Shown: positions 16,707-27,600, counted from the first letter of the stretch. The stretch: 64,000 nucleotides of DNA from Leuconostoc gelidum subsp. gelidum KCTC 3527 (GCF_000166715.1 NZ_AEMI01000020.1:123885-187884), one strand, 5' to 3'. The notes: generated by a model from the letters alone, not told the origin. Translations and numbers: made by a program.

Positions 16707-17293
16707 TAAATCACCCCTTTGGTTGAATTAACACCTTTAATTTCAGGATTAATTGTCACTGCTTGGCGCATTGCACGCCCCATTGCTTTGAAAATGCTCT
16801 CAATTTTATGATGTGTATTACGACCATAAAGCACTTCGATATGCACATTGGCACGTGCTTGGTCTGCAAATCCTTGCCAAAAATCTTCAACCACTTCTGT
16901 TTCAAATGACCCTAACAATGGTGCTGACAGTTCTGCTTGAAAAACTAAGTAGGCACGTCCAGATAAATCTACTACCGCACGTGACAAAGTTTCATCCATC
17001 GGTATCAATTGTGCACCATAACGTTCAATACCTGATTTGTCACCTAGAGCTTGCGTAAATGCCTCACCTAATGCAATGCCAATATCTTCAGTTGTATGAT
17101 GTGAATCAACGTTCAAGTCACCATTAACTGTTACTTGCAAACCAAAACGGCCATGTTTGGCAAATAGTGTGAGCATATGGTCAATATACCCAATGCCCGT
17201 ATTCACTGAAATTGACGTTTGTTCATCGATCGCTAACGTTAATTTGATTTGTGTCTCAAATGTATTTCTAGTGATGTTTGCTATTCTTGACAT
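16706..17293 (-). CDS. hisB: imidazoleglycerol-phosphate dehydratase
   Basis: This 195-residue enzyme removes water from imidazole glycerol phosphate. The two metal-binding histidine motifs are DSHHTTEDIGIALGEA and GRNTHHKIESIFKA. It is dehydratase only. The phosphatase activity found in E. coli HisB is supplied by the PHP protein at 20583. I place the start at 17293 (MSRIANITRN) because AAAGGATGA lies just upstream. Confidence 0.96.
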   Translation of the reverse strand: MSRIANITRNTFETQIKLTLAIDEQTSISVNTGIGYIDHMLTLFAKHGRFGLQVTVNGDLNVDSHHTTEDIGIALGEAFTQALGDKSGIERYGAQLIPMDETLSRAVVDLSGRAYLVFQAELSAPLLGSFETEVVEDFWQGFADQARANVHIEVLYGRNTHHKIESIFKAMGRAMRQAVTINPEIKGVNSTKGVI

Positions 17294-17347
17294 CGTGAAT
17301 TCATCCTTTTCTATTCTATCCATCTCTATACATTAATATTAAGTTAC

Positions 17348-18628
17348 TTATGACTGACGAATTTCAATTGCGCGAGCGTGTCCTTCCAGACCTTCTTCAC
17401 GTGCTAACACTGTGACATCATTAATGTCATCTAATAATGCATCTTTTGAATAATACAAATATTGAATACGTTTTTGAAAATCCCAAACACCCAATGCAGA
17501 ACTAAATCGCGCTGTGCCACCAGTTGGCAAAATATGATTTGGTCCAGCTAGATAATCACCTAATGGCTCAGAAGCGTATTTACCTAAAAATACTGAACCT
17601 GCATTTTGTATTTTATTGATGTAATCATATGCATTTTCAAGCTGAATTTCCAAATGTTCTGGCGCAACTGCATTCATTAAATCAATCATATTATCAATTG
17701 TATCAACTAAGTAAATGAAGCCATTATTATCAATCGCATCGCGAGCAATAGCTGCCCTTGGCAAAGTACTTAACTGGACATTCACTTCGTCAGAAACTGC
17801 CTGGGCTAGTTTTTCTGAGTTAGTAATTAAAATGGCGCGCGCATTACTATCGTGTTCAGCCTGTGACAACAAATCAGCAGCTACATCTTTAGCTCGCGCT
17901 GATTCGTCAGCCAAAATACCAATTTCTGATGGTCCAGCAATCATATCAATAGCCACTTGGCCAAAAACGGCACGCTTAGCTGTCGCAACATAAGCATTTC
18001 CTGGTCCCGTAATTTTATCTACCTGTGGTATTGATTCGGTTCCGTAAGCTAACGCTGCAATTGCTTGTGCGCCGCCAACTTGATAAATACTATCAATACC
18101 AGCAATTCTCGCTGCAACTAATACAGCATCATTTAAGCCATTTTTTTGTGGTGGTGTTACCATAATAATGTTTTTCACACCAGCAATTTTAGCTGGTAAT
18201 GCATTCATCAAAACAGATGATGGATATGCTGCTGTTCCCCCTGGCACATAAATTCCTACTGCCGACAATGGCGTGACTTTTGTGCCTCTTGTCACACCAG
18301 AACGTGGTGAATCTTCAAAAGACTGTTGCAATTCTAATTGATGAAATGAGCGAATATTTACGGCTGCTTTTTCTAATGCTCTTATCACTGCAGGATCAAC
18401 ATTTTTAACTGCTAAATCAATTTGTTCTGCACTCACTTTCAATTCGTCCAGCGAGACATGATCAAATTCTTCGGCATATGCTCTTAAAGCAATGTCTCCT
18501 TTTTCGCGTACGGTCTTAATAATGTTTGTCACTCGTGATTCAACAAGTGGATCACTTGTTTTTGATGTTTGTTGACGTATACGTGCTTTGATTTGATCGA
18601 TTGACTCATTTTTAATAATTTGCATCAT
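17348..18628 (-). CDS. hisD: histidinol dehydrogenase
   Basis: This 426-residue enzyme oxidises histidinol to histidine with two NAD+. The NAD and substrate regions IYVPGGTAAYPSSVLM and KITGPGNAYVATAKR are present. The conserved active-site block AGPSEIGILAD and the zinc ligand region DLLSQAEHD are intact. Two adjacent ATG codons (18628 and 18625) both sit after GAGG, and the choice is open by one residue. Confidence 0.96.
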   Translation of the reverse strand: MMQIIKNESIDQIKARIRQQTSKTSDPLVESRVTNIIKTVREKGDIALRAYAEEFDHVSLDELKVSAEQIDLAVKNVDPAVIRALEKAAVNIRSFHQLELQQSFEDSPRSGVTRGTKVTPLSAVGIYVPGGTAAYPSSVLMNALPAKIAGVKNIIMVTPPQKNGLNDAVLVAARIAGIDSIYQVGGAQAIAALAYGTESIPQVDKITGPGNAYVATAKRAVFGQVAIDMIAGPSEIGILADESARAKDVAADLLSQAEHDSNARAILITNSEKLAQAVSDEVNVQLSTLPRAAIARDAIDNNGFIYLVDTIDNMIDLMNAVAPEHLEIQLENAYDYINKIQNAGSVFLGKYASEPLGDYLAGPNHILPTGGTARFSSALGVWDFQKRIQYLYYSKDALLDDINDVTVLAREEGLEGHARAIEIRQS

Positions 18629-18635
18629 TCTTTCC

Positions 18636-20240
18636 TCACTTTTTCTGATTTAATAACATGATTAAGTTTTCAATCACTTGTTTTAATTCTGATTGGAATT
18701 GTAATAAAGCGCCCGGTCGTACAAGGAGATGTGTTGCTACTTCCCCAACTGTGTCATAGATAACAAGATTATTTTCACGTAAAGTGTCACCGGTTTGCGT
18801 AATATCGATAATCGCATCTGACAAACCAGTTAACGGCCCTAACTCGACCGAACCTGACAATTTAACTAATTCAACATCTTCTCCATGTTGTGAAAAATAA
18901 TGGCTGGCCATTTTAGGATATTTAGTTGCAATACGTTTACGTTGTATCCCATCAATCTTAAAATTTGGGGGCGCTGCTAGCACAAATGCCGCTTGTCCCG
19001 TTTGTAGGTTCAAAACATCATAGTGATTTTGAATTTGTTCAGCAATTGTATCTGAACCGACAATGCCAACATCACCAATGCCACGATCAAGGTACTTAAC
19101 AACATCATCAGCTTTTACTAAAATAAAGCGATAAATACCATCTGGACTATCAAACACTAACTTTCGATCTTGATTTTCTAAAGGCGTTGTGTCAATACCA
19201 GCTGATTTTAATAACGGGCGCGTATCCTTTTCAACGCGCCCTTTGGCCAGCACGACAACAATTGGTTCATCAGGGTTATGATCTGCCGCCTCGCGTTGCC
19301 ATTCAGCCATAATTGTATCAATATTAAAGCCCATCCCTACTGCCGGTAAGCTTTCTGTTTGAAAACTTTCTAATAGGCGGTCATAACGACCACCACTAAA
19401 GAGATAACGTCCCAAACTTGGTACAAATCCACGTATAATTGTGCCCGTATAATAAGGCTGTGGGGATGCCGCTGCAAGATCAACAGTAACAGCCACATCA
19501 GGGTAATGTTCATGAATGAACGTCGCTAATTGCAGCCAACAATCAACAAGATCATTTACTTCCGGTAAATCTTGTAACTGCCACATCACAGTTTCACCAT
19601 CTTCACCAAATGCCAAGGGCCATCTTTTTAGGTGTGCCGGAAACTCTTTTATTGTTATTCGAACTTTTTCAAAAGCTGTCATGTTTTTACTTTCAATCGC
19701 TTGTTTAAGTAATTTTTGCTGTTTACTTGATATATCTAGCGTGCCTAATACACGATCAATTAATCTTGTATCGCTAATCACAACTTGAACATCTGCAATC
19801 TCAAATTGTTGCGCAAAATCTAACATAATGTCCAATGCCTGTATTTCAGCCTCAAAACTGCTATCACCAATTAATTCAATACCGGCCTGTGTCTCCTGAT
19901 TGTATTCTCCAGATAGGTAATCAGTACGTCGAAAAACATCACCAATATAGTAAAATTTTTGAACACGTGCTTGTTGTGATTTAGACGCTAAAAACCGCGC
20001 AACAGGTAAAGTTAGATCTGGTCGCAACACAAGATTTTCACCAATTTGATCACGCAAATGAAACACATTATCATGTTGATATTGTTCAAAAACACTTTCT
20101 CGTTCAATCAATGGTGTATTAATGGCCACAAACGCTTTTTTATTTAATGTTTTGCTGATCAAATGCGTTATTTGTTGTTTTTGTACCAGAGCTTCACCAA
20201 ATTCATCATGTGACCCTGCTGCTAAGATTTTATCGCCCAT
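18636..20240 (-). CDS. hisZG: fused HisZ-HisG: ATP phosphoribosyltransferase regulatory plus catalytic chain
   Basis: One uninterrupted 534-residue frame carries both halves of the first enzyme of histidine synthesis. Residues 1 to about 322 are HisZ, a class II histidyl-tRNA-synthetase-like regulator (LRPDLTLPVARFLAS, FRRTDYLSGEYNQETQAG, LFSGGRYDRLLE). Residues about 326-533 are short-form HisG (VVLAKGRVEKD, DRGIGDVGIVGSD, and KLSGSVELGPLTGLSDAI then DITQTGDTLRENNL). In most Firmicutes these are separate genes. No stop or ribosome site interrupts the join near 19270. The ATG at 20240 has AGGAG 6 bases upstream. Confidence 0.93.
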   Translation of the reverse strand: MGDKILAAGSHDEFGEALVQKQQITHLISKTLNKKAFVAINTPLIERESVFEQYQHDNVFHLRDQIGENLVLRPDLTLPVARFLASKSQQARVQKFYYIGDVFRRTDYLSGEYNQETQAGIELIGDSSFEAEIQALDIMLDFAQQFEIADVQVVISDTRLIDRVLGTLDISSKQQKLLKQAIESKNMTAFEKVRITIKEFPAHLKRWPLAFGEDGETVMWQLQDLPEVNDLVDCWLQLATFIHEHYPDVAVTVDLAAASPQPYYTGTIIRGFVPSLGRYLFSGGRYDRLLESFQTESLPAVGMGFNIDTIMAEWQREAADHNPDEPIVVVLAKGRVEKDTRPLLKSAGIDTTPLENQDRKLVFDSPDGIYRFILVKADDVVKYLDRGIGDVGIVGSDTIAEQIQNHYDVLNLQTGQAAFVLAAPPNFKIDGIQRKRIATKYPKMASHYFSQHGEDVELVKLSGSVELGPLTGLSDAIIDITQTGDTLRENNLVIYDTVGEVATHLLVRPGALLQFQSELKQVIENLIMLLNQKK

Positions 20241-20271
20241 CAATTTCTCCTAATTATCATATTTTTCCAAT

Positions 20272-20545
20272 AAAAAAACGTCCTTGCAAACTATAATCAT
20301 AGTTTGCAAGGACGTTTACGCGTGTTCCCACCTTGATTTTAGATAAACTTACGCCTATCTACTCATTCACCCATTAAAAACAGGTGTACTCGGTATCGGG
20401 AGTTTCCGAAATGACTTTTAATCATTTCTCTCATCGGTGTGTTTCATTAAATACGTAGGCGCTCATCTCAATGCGTTAGCTTAAGCACTTTCTGTACAAC
20501 GTGATTTCAATTACTTTTCCGACTTTAGAAATTATTTATTAGATT
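20272..20545 (-). promoter_or_regulatory. His T-box riboswitch of the histidine operon
   Basis: On the minus strand an AGTA segment and Stem I pairing (ATTGAAAT with ATTTAAT) lead to GAAACACACC, which holds CAC (His) as specifier. The T-box sequence AAGGTGGGAACACGCG (20319-20334) is followed by a perfect terminator (ACGTCCTTGCAAACTAT stem, 20274-20316) and a T7 run. Uncharged tRNA-His should stabilise the antiterminator and switch on the operon. Confidence 0.93.
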
Positions 20546-20551
20546 AAACTA

Positions 20552-20579
20552 ATCATACACCCATAATATTATATGTCAA
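20552..20579 (-). promoter_or_regulatory. histidine operon promoter
   Basis: TTGACA (20574-20579) and TATGAT (20552-20557) are spaced by 16 bases. The -35 lies only three bases after the stop codon of the histidinol-phosphatase gene. Confidence 0.85.
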
Positions 20580-20582
20580 CAC

Positions 20583-21434
20583 TTACTTTTCTTTTTTTAA
20601 AATATCAGATACAGTCATATTATAAAATTGGCCGACAGCACTCACCTCGTGTGCATCAGAACCATAAACTAATTCAATCCCTAGATCATTTGCTTTTTTG
20701 ACAATATCAAGTGTTGGATAAGTTTCACCATTATAAGGTTTGCTGAGTCCAGCTGCATTATAATCAAGTTGAAAATGATTATTTTTAATTTGCATTAACA
20801 GATCATCAATTCGTAATTGGTTATCAACATCAAACCTCGGTAGATTAAAATATTTTTGGTACTTTCGAATTAACGTCATATGTCCAATTCTAACCACAAT
20901 GTCATTTGGTAAAGTTGCCGCAAAACGTACACTTTTTTGCACTGTATTAAAATAGTTTTTAAATACCGTTTGTGGCAAACTATGAATCTCAGGAAAGTAC
21001 TTTGCTAACGTATCTGGATCAAAATCAATTGGTGCAACTAACTTATCATGGTTTGGCAAAAAGTGAACTGATATAACTAATTCATCTAACCAGTCTGCTT
21101 GCATGATTATAAATTGCCGTAATTCTGTTTCATAGTTTTCTAAATAGTCGAGCTCAAAACCACTTTTGATAGCAATTTGATCAGCATATTTTAACTGAAC
21201 ACGTTTAACTTCTTTTTGGTACGCTGCTAATTCTGTGATCAACATTGCCGAACCGTGACGTGCCTCACTTGGCCCTGTGAAATGCTCTAAAAACATTGTG
21301 GGTAATGGTGCGTGCTCGGTTACCACGTATTCTGTGAATCCTAATGAAATTGCCCGCTCAATATAATCATCTAATGGTTCATGAGATCCATGATGTGAGA
21401 ATTGTGTATGTGTATGACCATCTTTTTTTATCAT
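20583..21434 (-). CDS. hisJ: histidinol-phosphatase, PHP family
   Basis: This 283-residue PHP-fold enzyme dephosphorylates histidinol phosphate, the step missing from the main operon. Metal-binding motifs are DGHTHTQFSHHG (N-terminus), a VTEHAPLP stretch, VISVHFL and GSDAHE near the C-terminus. The start at 21434 (MIKKDGH) has AAGGGAG 8 bases upstream, while an earlier start at 21485 has no ribosome site. It sits upstream of the His T-box, so it is not under that attenuator and may be read from the PTS operon. Confidence 0.9.
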   Translation of the reverse strand: MIKKDGHTHTQFSHHGSHEPLDDYIERAISLGFTEYVVTEHAPLPTMFLEHFTGPSEARHGSAMLITELAAYQKEVKRVQLKYADQIAIKSGFELDYLENYETELRQFIIMQADWLDELVISVHFLPNHDKLVAPIDFDPDTLAKYFPEIHSLPQTVFKNYFNTVQKSVRFAATLPNDIVVRIGHMTLIRKYQKYFNLPRFDVDNQLRIDDLLMQIKNNHFQLDYNAAGLSKPYNGETYPTLDIVKKANDLGIELVYGSDAHEVSAVGQFYNMTVSDILKKEK

Positions 21435-21499
21435 TGTTGTTACTCCCTTAAAACATTGTAACAAATACAACAAAACTATTGTCATACAACGAATTTATT

Positions 21500-22846
21500 T
21501 TAACTTTTCGTAGGTATTCCTTGTTCATCATGATACAATTTTGTATCATATATTTTGATGAAAGGTAGGTAGATTAGAAAGGCAATGATAACACAAAGTA
21601 TGGCTAATACTGACGCCCGCCAATCAACAGTACTAATGAAAGCACCTATTCCGGCTGGTGATGGCCACGGTGCCTGAATAACAATAGGTCGAATAAAGTG
21701 GAAATTAATTGCCGCGTAAGCTACTGATGCTGTAACCATTGGTGCCAAGAAAAATGGAATAGCCAGATAAGGATTATAGACAATAGGCAAACCAAATATT
21801 AATGGTTCATTAATGTTAAACAGCGACGGTACAATTGAGGCGCGACCTAATACTTTTAGTTGCTCAGAGCGTGCAAGCAAAGCAATAAAGATACACAACC
21901 CTAATGTCGCACCTGAGCCACCTAAAATTGCAAACGAATTATTAAACTCTCCAGCAAATGGTATGTTTGCACCGTGCGAATTTGATACCATATTGGCTAA
22001 GAAAATAGGTGTAATAAATGCAGAAATAATATTAGCACCATGAATACCAACAATCCAAAGCGCATGGATCAAGAATTCAATTACCATAATACCTAGCCAA
22101 GTGTTTGTCATGCTCGTGACAAAACTAAATGGAATGGCAATCATTTTAAAAATGTCAGTCCCAAGGAGTACCAATCCACCATTGATAGCTAGTACCACAA
22201 AAGCAATCACAAACGTTGGAATTAAAGCAGTAAAAGATCGAGATACGCCTTCAGGTACAGCATCGGGCATTTTGATCGTCCAATTGTGCTTGACACAGAA
22301 AGTATACAACCACACTGCCAAAATTGCCATAATAATAGCCGTGAAAATACCACTTGTGCCAATTCTATCAATGGTGCTGGTCATTCTAAATCCATTGATC
22401 ACTTTTTCATTATCAGTAATAGAGTTCAGTAAAACAATTTTACCGCCCTTCATTACTAGTTCAGGCAAACACATGAAGAAAGCAAACAATGACAAGAACG
22501 CACCGTTTAGCGGTGCAACTTTTAATTTATCTTCTGTTTGAATAATACGGGTTAATTCAAATCCAATGGCTAAACTGAAGTACATCGCCAAAATACCCAT
22601 CGTTGCTGTGTTAGCAATCATGTAAAGATCACTAAATTTAAAGAATGTTGCATTGAAAAAACCGGTTAAAGGATGAAACACAGTAGGTAATATATTCAAA
22701 ACTAATATCATTGATCCAACAATTGTAAATGGAATAGAAGCCATTCCTGCCGCCATAATTGCGCGAACAATTCTGTATTGCGCTATTTTGGTCATTGGCT
22801 TCAGCAACACTTTTTGTAAGATATTAAACAAACGTCCATTTTCCAT
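21500..22846 (-). CDS. celB: PTS cellobiose/beta-glucoside transporter subunit IIC
   Basis: This 448-residue polytopic membrane protein of the lactose/cellobiose PTS family forms the sugar channel. About ten hydrophobic segments are present, and GLPIVYNPYLAIPFFLAP is a typical substrate-site stretch. It works with the IIB and IIA encoded upstream and is the last PTS gene of the operon. Cellobiose or another beta-glucoside is inferred from the GH1 partner. Confidence 0.92.
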   Translation of the reverse strand: MENGRLFNILQKVLLKPMTKIAQYRIVRAIMAAGMASIPFTIVGSMILVLNILPTVFHPLTGFFNATFFKFSDLYMIANTATMGILAMYFSLAIGFELTRIIQTEDKLKVAPLNGAFLSLFAFFMCLPELVMKGGKIVLLNSITDNEKVINGFRMTSTIDRIGTSGIFTAIIMAILAVWLYTFCVKHNWTIKMPDAVPEGVSRSFTALIPTFVIAFVVLAINGGLVLLGTDIFKMIAIPFSFVTSMTNTWLGIMVIEFLIHALWIVGIHGANIISAFITPIFLANMVSNSHGANIPFAGEFNNSFAILGGSGATLGLCIFIALLARSEQLKVLGRASIVPSLFNINEPLIFGLPIVYNPYLAIPFFLAPMVTASVAYAAINFHFIRPIVIQAPWPSPAGIGAFISTVDWRASVLAILCVIIAFLIYLPFIKIYDTKLYHDEQGIPTKS

Positions 22847-22848
22847 AA

Positions 22849-23403
22849 CTACTTCATCTCCTTATTATCTTTAAGAATGGCTTGGTATGCTACCAAGCGC
22901 GAATAGTATTTATCATGGTTACTTGCAATTAAATTCAACCTTCTGTTAACTACAAGAATTAAACCAGTGCCAAGTAACAACAAAAATAGAACAGTATATC
23001 GATTGTTACTCGTATTATTTACAAATTGAAATAATGATGCAAATAACGGTGTCATAGTACTAATCATTAAAACAACATTTAAAATTGCTTGTGTTCTAAA
23101 GAATAGTTTTGAATAAACTAATTGATTCGTGTGTGTTCCAAATAATTTAATCTGTTCAACAATAGCAAGTGAAGCGATCACCATAATGACTAATGGTATG
23201 ACAACGACCCAAGTATGGCGCATCAGTAATGCCCAATATAAATTAACAAAGAAAAAGAATGCAGTGGCATAACGGACCATCATAAAGCGATTAAATTGCA
23301 TACTTTTGAGGCTCATATCTTGACGATTTTTTTCAATTGCATTCGCTAATATTTTATCTTTCGATTGTGGTGTTTGCCTTCTCTGGCTTGCTACTGTCTT
23401 CAA
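22849..23403 (-). CDS. unknown membrane protein inside the PTS operon
   Basis: This 184-residue protein begins with a basic, Gln/Lys-rich stretch (about 1-45). Four hydrophobic segments follow at roughly 48-62, 68-86, 108-122 and 132-150. The TTG start has GGGAGG 8 bases upstream and overlaps the IIA gene by 50 bases. I do not recognise a domain. Its position between IIA and IIC, with tight spacing (2 bases to IIC), indicates co-expression. A role in sugar sensing or IIC assembly would be guesswork. Confidence 0.75.
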   Translation of the reverse strand: MKTVASQRRQTPQSKDKILANAIEKNRQDMSLKSMQFNRFMMVRYATAFFFFVNLYWALLMRHTWVVVIPLVIMVIASLAIVEQIKLFGTHTNQLVYSKLFFRTQAILNVVLMISTMTPLFASLFQFVNNTSNNRYTVLFLLLLGTGLILVVNRRLNLIASNHDKYYSRLVAYQAILKDNKEMK

Positions 23404-23719
23404 TATTTTTTACCTCCCTGTATAGATTTTGCATCTCAATAGCCATTTCACGTAAAGTCATTGTTGTCATGAGGTGATCTTGTGCATGGACTAAAATAAT
23501 TTCCATATCAATTTTAGTCCCAGCAGCATAGGTTTGGAGTAGATTAGTTTGTGCCTTATGTGCTAATAATAATTCTGCGTTAGAATCTTTTAACTTCTGC
23601 TCGGATAATTTAAAATCTTTACGTCGCATGGCTTCAAATGCTTCATGTATGTTTGTACGTGAATTACCACTGTGTAAAATAATTTCAAATGCAATGACTT
23701 GAATTTCTTCAGAATTCAT
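23354..23719 (-). CDS. celC: PTS lactose/cellobiose family IIA component
   Basis: This 121-residue helical IIA protein of the LacF/CelC type passes phosphate from HPr to IIB. The phosphorylated histidine lies in LVHAQDHLMTTM (about residue 78). Its last 50 bases are overlapped by the following membrane-protein gene in another frame, so the C-terminal tail (EDSSKPEKANTTIER) may be less constrained than the core. Confidence 0.92.
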   Translation of the reverse strand: MNSEEIQVIAFEIILHSGNSRTNIHEAFEAMRRKDFKLSEQKLKDSNAELLLAHKAQTNLLQTYAAGTKIDMEIILVHAQDHLMTTMTLREMAIEMQNLYREVKNIEDSSKPEKANTTIER

Positions 23720-25713
23720 GTATTTTTACCTCCTTTCATCAAAAGCATAAATTTTTTTCGAAATTCAGAAAAATCTTTAGCCAAAATTAATTCAGCCTGT
23801 TTTTCCGGATTTTCTGCTAAGTAAACGATAGTCTGTGTCGTTTCTGTCAAACCTTGGTTATTCAAATAGGACGGAGATAAAAGAAAAACAAGTTTGATAC
23901 TAGGATAGTCAGTAGACCATTTTAAGCCAGATGGTATGACACCAATGGCGATTTTAGGTACTCTGCTCATTGCTCTTGCCGGATGAGGTACCGCGATGAC
24001 ATCGCTAAAGGTTATGGCACTGAGAAGCTCACGATGCGCTATTTGATCCAGCAACTCTTGTTTGAAATCTGATGGTTCATCGGTAGTAATCATATCACTC
24101 AATTGATCTAAAACATCTTTGCGATACGTTGGTTCATCCCAAATTTTAAAACGTGAGCTGTCGGTAAATTGGTCAAAATAACTTAACACCTGACTTGTAT
24201 TTGCTTTCTCTGTTGTCATACTCAGCTGTTCTGGATTAACGCGTATATGATCCAAGAAATGTTTCAAATTTTTAATATCAACTTCGGTCAAAAAAACGCT
24301 AACTTGAATGACAGGTATTTTAAATACCTGTGTCGATAAATCAATTGCGCTAATGATAAGATCAACACCTTTTAATGCCACATCATCAACTTCATAATAA
24401 CCTTTAACACCAACAATATTTAAATGTTTCCCAAATTCCTTCTCCAACCGATTATTGAGCAATTGCGCCGAGCCATATCCTGTTGCACAAATAATCAAAA
24501 CTCTCGGTTTATTCAAATCTCTATATTTTTCTGATGTTGCCATTAAATGCAACGTTAAATAGGCTATTTCATCATCATTGATGTCAAATCGAGACAAGTA
24601 GGTTGATAGTTTAACATAGCGTTTAACATCTAAAAAATACGATGGATAATTTGTTTTTATTTCTTGTAGCAGTGGATTTTTAAGTTGTAACCCTTGCTCA
24701 AGCCTGATAATCATGGGCCTCAAATGTTCAATAAGATTCTTTCGTAATTCATAATCCTGAGATACTGGTAACCCAGTATCTCTTTCAATCTGTTGTAAAA
24801 CAAGGTCAAGATCCTTTTGCAAAGTTTCATCACTCGTTATATTAGGATTTTTGCCTTTAGCCATCAATTGAATTGTTAAATATGCTATTTCACTTTCCGG
24901 CATTTGCAAATGATAATTTTTTTCAATACGCTTAATAATTTTTTTGGCTACAGCGTAAACATTGTCTATCTCAGGTGTATTTTCGAGTGTTATTGATTGT
25001 AATTCAAATCCGCCCGCCATACGTTGTACACTAAGTGCAATATATAAAACAATGTTTTGAATGGTAAAATCCGTTAAATGAATGCCAGATTCGCGACATT
25101 CATCAAGTACAATAATTGTAATTTGATCAAAACTAATTGTTTTAAAAAATGATTTGTTTTCCATGTAATGTTGAAACGAATTATCACTATGCGTGAAAAA
25201 ATAATCTAAAATAAAATGTCGTCTATTGCGCTCCAATCCTGTAATAAAAACACCCTTGTTAGGTTTGTTTTCAATTGTAAGTGCATATGGTATTAAGTTT
25301 TTCCTAATAATTGATAAATCTTTTGACAATGTTGACCGCGTCACAAATAATCGTTCAGCTACATCATCTATTAAAAAAGTTCGATTTTCAATGACAAGTT
25401 TGTTAAGAATATATTTTTGACGGTCAGAAATGTCAGTCTCATCAGAATCATCTGTCTGCCATTGTGATAATTGATAATCTTTATTTAAAAATAAATCAAA
25501 TGTGACTGGATGAGAGATGTGTAGTCGATAACCAAAACTAGGTTTAGCTTCAAATGTTGCGCCATGTAAGTTTAATTTTATTTTCAATATTTTGATGTAA
25601 TTTCGAATAGTTCTTGGTGATAGTGACAAAACACCAGCTAATTCATCACCGGTCACAAAACGATTCTGATTATCTAATAAATAGCGTAATAAATCGCTTT
25701 CTTTTTGCCTCAT
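23716..25713 (-). CDS. LicR/MtlR-type PRD-containing transcriptional activator
   Basis: This 665-residue regulator has an N-terminal HTH (about 1-60), a second HTH of Mga type (about 80-140) and two PTS regulation domains (about 185-290 and 300-400). An EIIB-like domain with a cysteine (CATGYGSAQLL, near 408) and an EIIA-like domain with a histidine (PHPARAMSRVP, near 576) follow. Such proteins are activated or silenced by PTS phosphorylation according to sugar supply. It lies inside the operon it probably controls. I chose the ATG at 25713, with GAGG upstream, over the GTG at 25719. Confidence 0.9.
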   Translation of the reverse strand: MRQKESDLLRYLLDNQNRFVTGDELAGVLSLSPRTIRNYIKILKIKLNLHGATFEAKPSFGYRLHISHPVTFDLFLNKDYQLSQWQTDDSDETDISDRQKYILNKLVIENRTFLIDDVAERLFVTRSTLSKDLSIIRKNLIPYALTIENKPNKGVFITGLERNRRHFILDYFFTHSDNSFQHYMENKSFFKTISFDQITIIVLDECRESGIHLTDFTIQNIVLYIALSVQRMAGGFELQSITLENTPEIDNVYAVAKKIIKRIEKNYHLQMPESEIAYLTIQLMAKGKNPNITSDETLQKDLDLVLQQIERDTGLPVSQDYELRKNLIEHLRPMIIRLEQGLQLKNPLLQEIKTNYPSYFLDVKRYVKLSTYLSRFDINDDEIAYLTLHLMATSEKYRDLNKPRVLIICATGYGSAQLLNNRLEKEFGKHLNIVGVKGYYEVDDVALKGVDLIISAIDLSTQVFKIPVIQVSVFLTEVDIKNLKHFLDHIRVNPEQLSMTTEKANTSQVLSYFDQFTDSSRFKIWDEPTYRKDVLDQLSDMITTDEPSDFKQELLDQIAHRELLSAITFSDVIAVPHPARAMSRVPKIAIGVIPSGLKWSTDYPSIKLVFLLSPSYLNNQGLTETTQTIVYLAENPEKQAELILAKDFSEFRKKFMLLMKGGKNT

Positions 25714-25749
25714 CTTCACACCTCACATTGCCAACGATATTTGCTTCTT

Positions 25750-26064
25750 TTAAATACTTTCCTCAACCAATTTGGCCATTTTTTCGATACCCATTGGAAT
25801 AGGAATATAAGCATTAAACGGAATAGAAACGACTGGTTTTCCGACCTCTTGCCCTATTTTTTGAAAACCATCAAGATACATGCTTGTCTGGGGGCTAACT
25901 AGATACAAATCAAAGTCGCCTGCACGAATAGCATCCTCTCCCTCTGTAGCAGTGATAGCATCCATTTCGATATCTTTATGTTGCTCTTTAAAATAATCAG
26001 TTGTTTTTTTTGCCATCATTGATGATGACATACCTGCTGCGCAAATAATCAATGCTTTCTTCAT
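25750..26064 (-). CDS. celA: PTS cellobiose/beta-glucoside IIB component
   Basis: This 104-residue IIB protein phosphorylates the incoming sugar. The phosphocysteine is in CAAGMSSSMMAKK (residue 8), as in the lactose/cellobiose family. It lies between the GH1 gene and the regulator, 15 bases after the GH1 stop. Confidence 0.94.
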   Translation of the reverse strand: MKKALIICAAGMSSSMMAKKTTDYFKEQHKDIEMDAITATEGEDAIRAGDFDLYLVSPQTSMYLDGFQKIGQEVGKPVVSIPFNAYIPIPMGIEKMAKLVEESI

Positions 26065-26079
26065 AATAAATTTCCCTTT

Positions 26080-27519
<1,440 letters not shown>

Positions 27520-27550
27520 TTATTCCTCCTTTTATTATCTACATTTTATC

Positions 27551-27566
27551 AAGAAAGCGCTTACAT
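27551..27566 (-). promoter_or_regulatory. cre site (CcpA operator) of the beta-glucoside operon
   Basis: ATGTAAGCGCTTTCTT on the minus strand fits the catabolite-responsive element consensus. It overlaps the probable core promoter (TAAAAT at 27545-27550, weak -35), so CcpA should repress when glucose is present. Confidence 0.85.
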
Positions 27567-27580
27567 TTCCATTTAGTTAT

Positions 27581-27600
27581 TTGCCACATACTTACGGCAA
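27581..27600. promoter_or_regulatory. inverted repeat, probable operator of the LicR/MtlR-type activator
   Basis: TTGCC-N10-GGCAA (extended as TTATTGCC and GGCAAATAA on the minus strand) lies just upstream of the weak -35 of the GH1 operon. Position and form are those expected for a MtlR/LicR-family activator site. The regulator gene is in the same operon. Confidence 0.5.
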
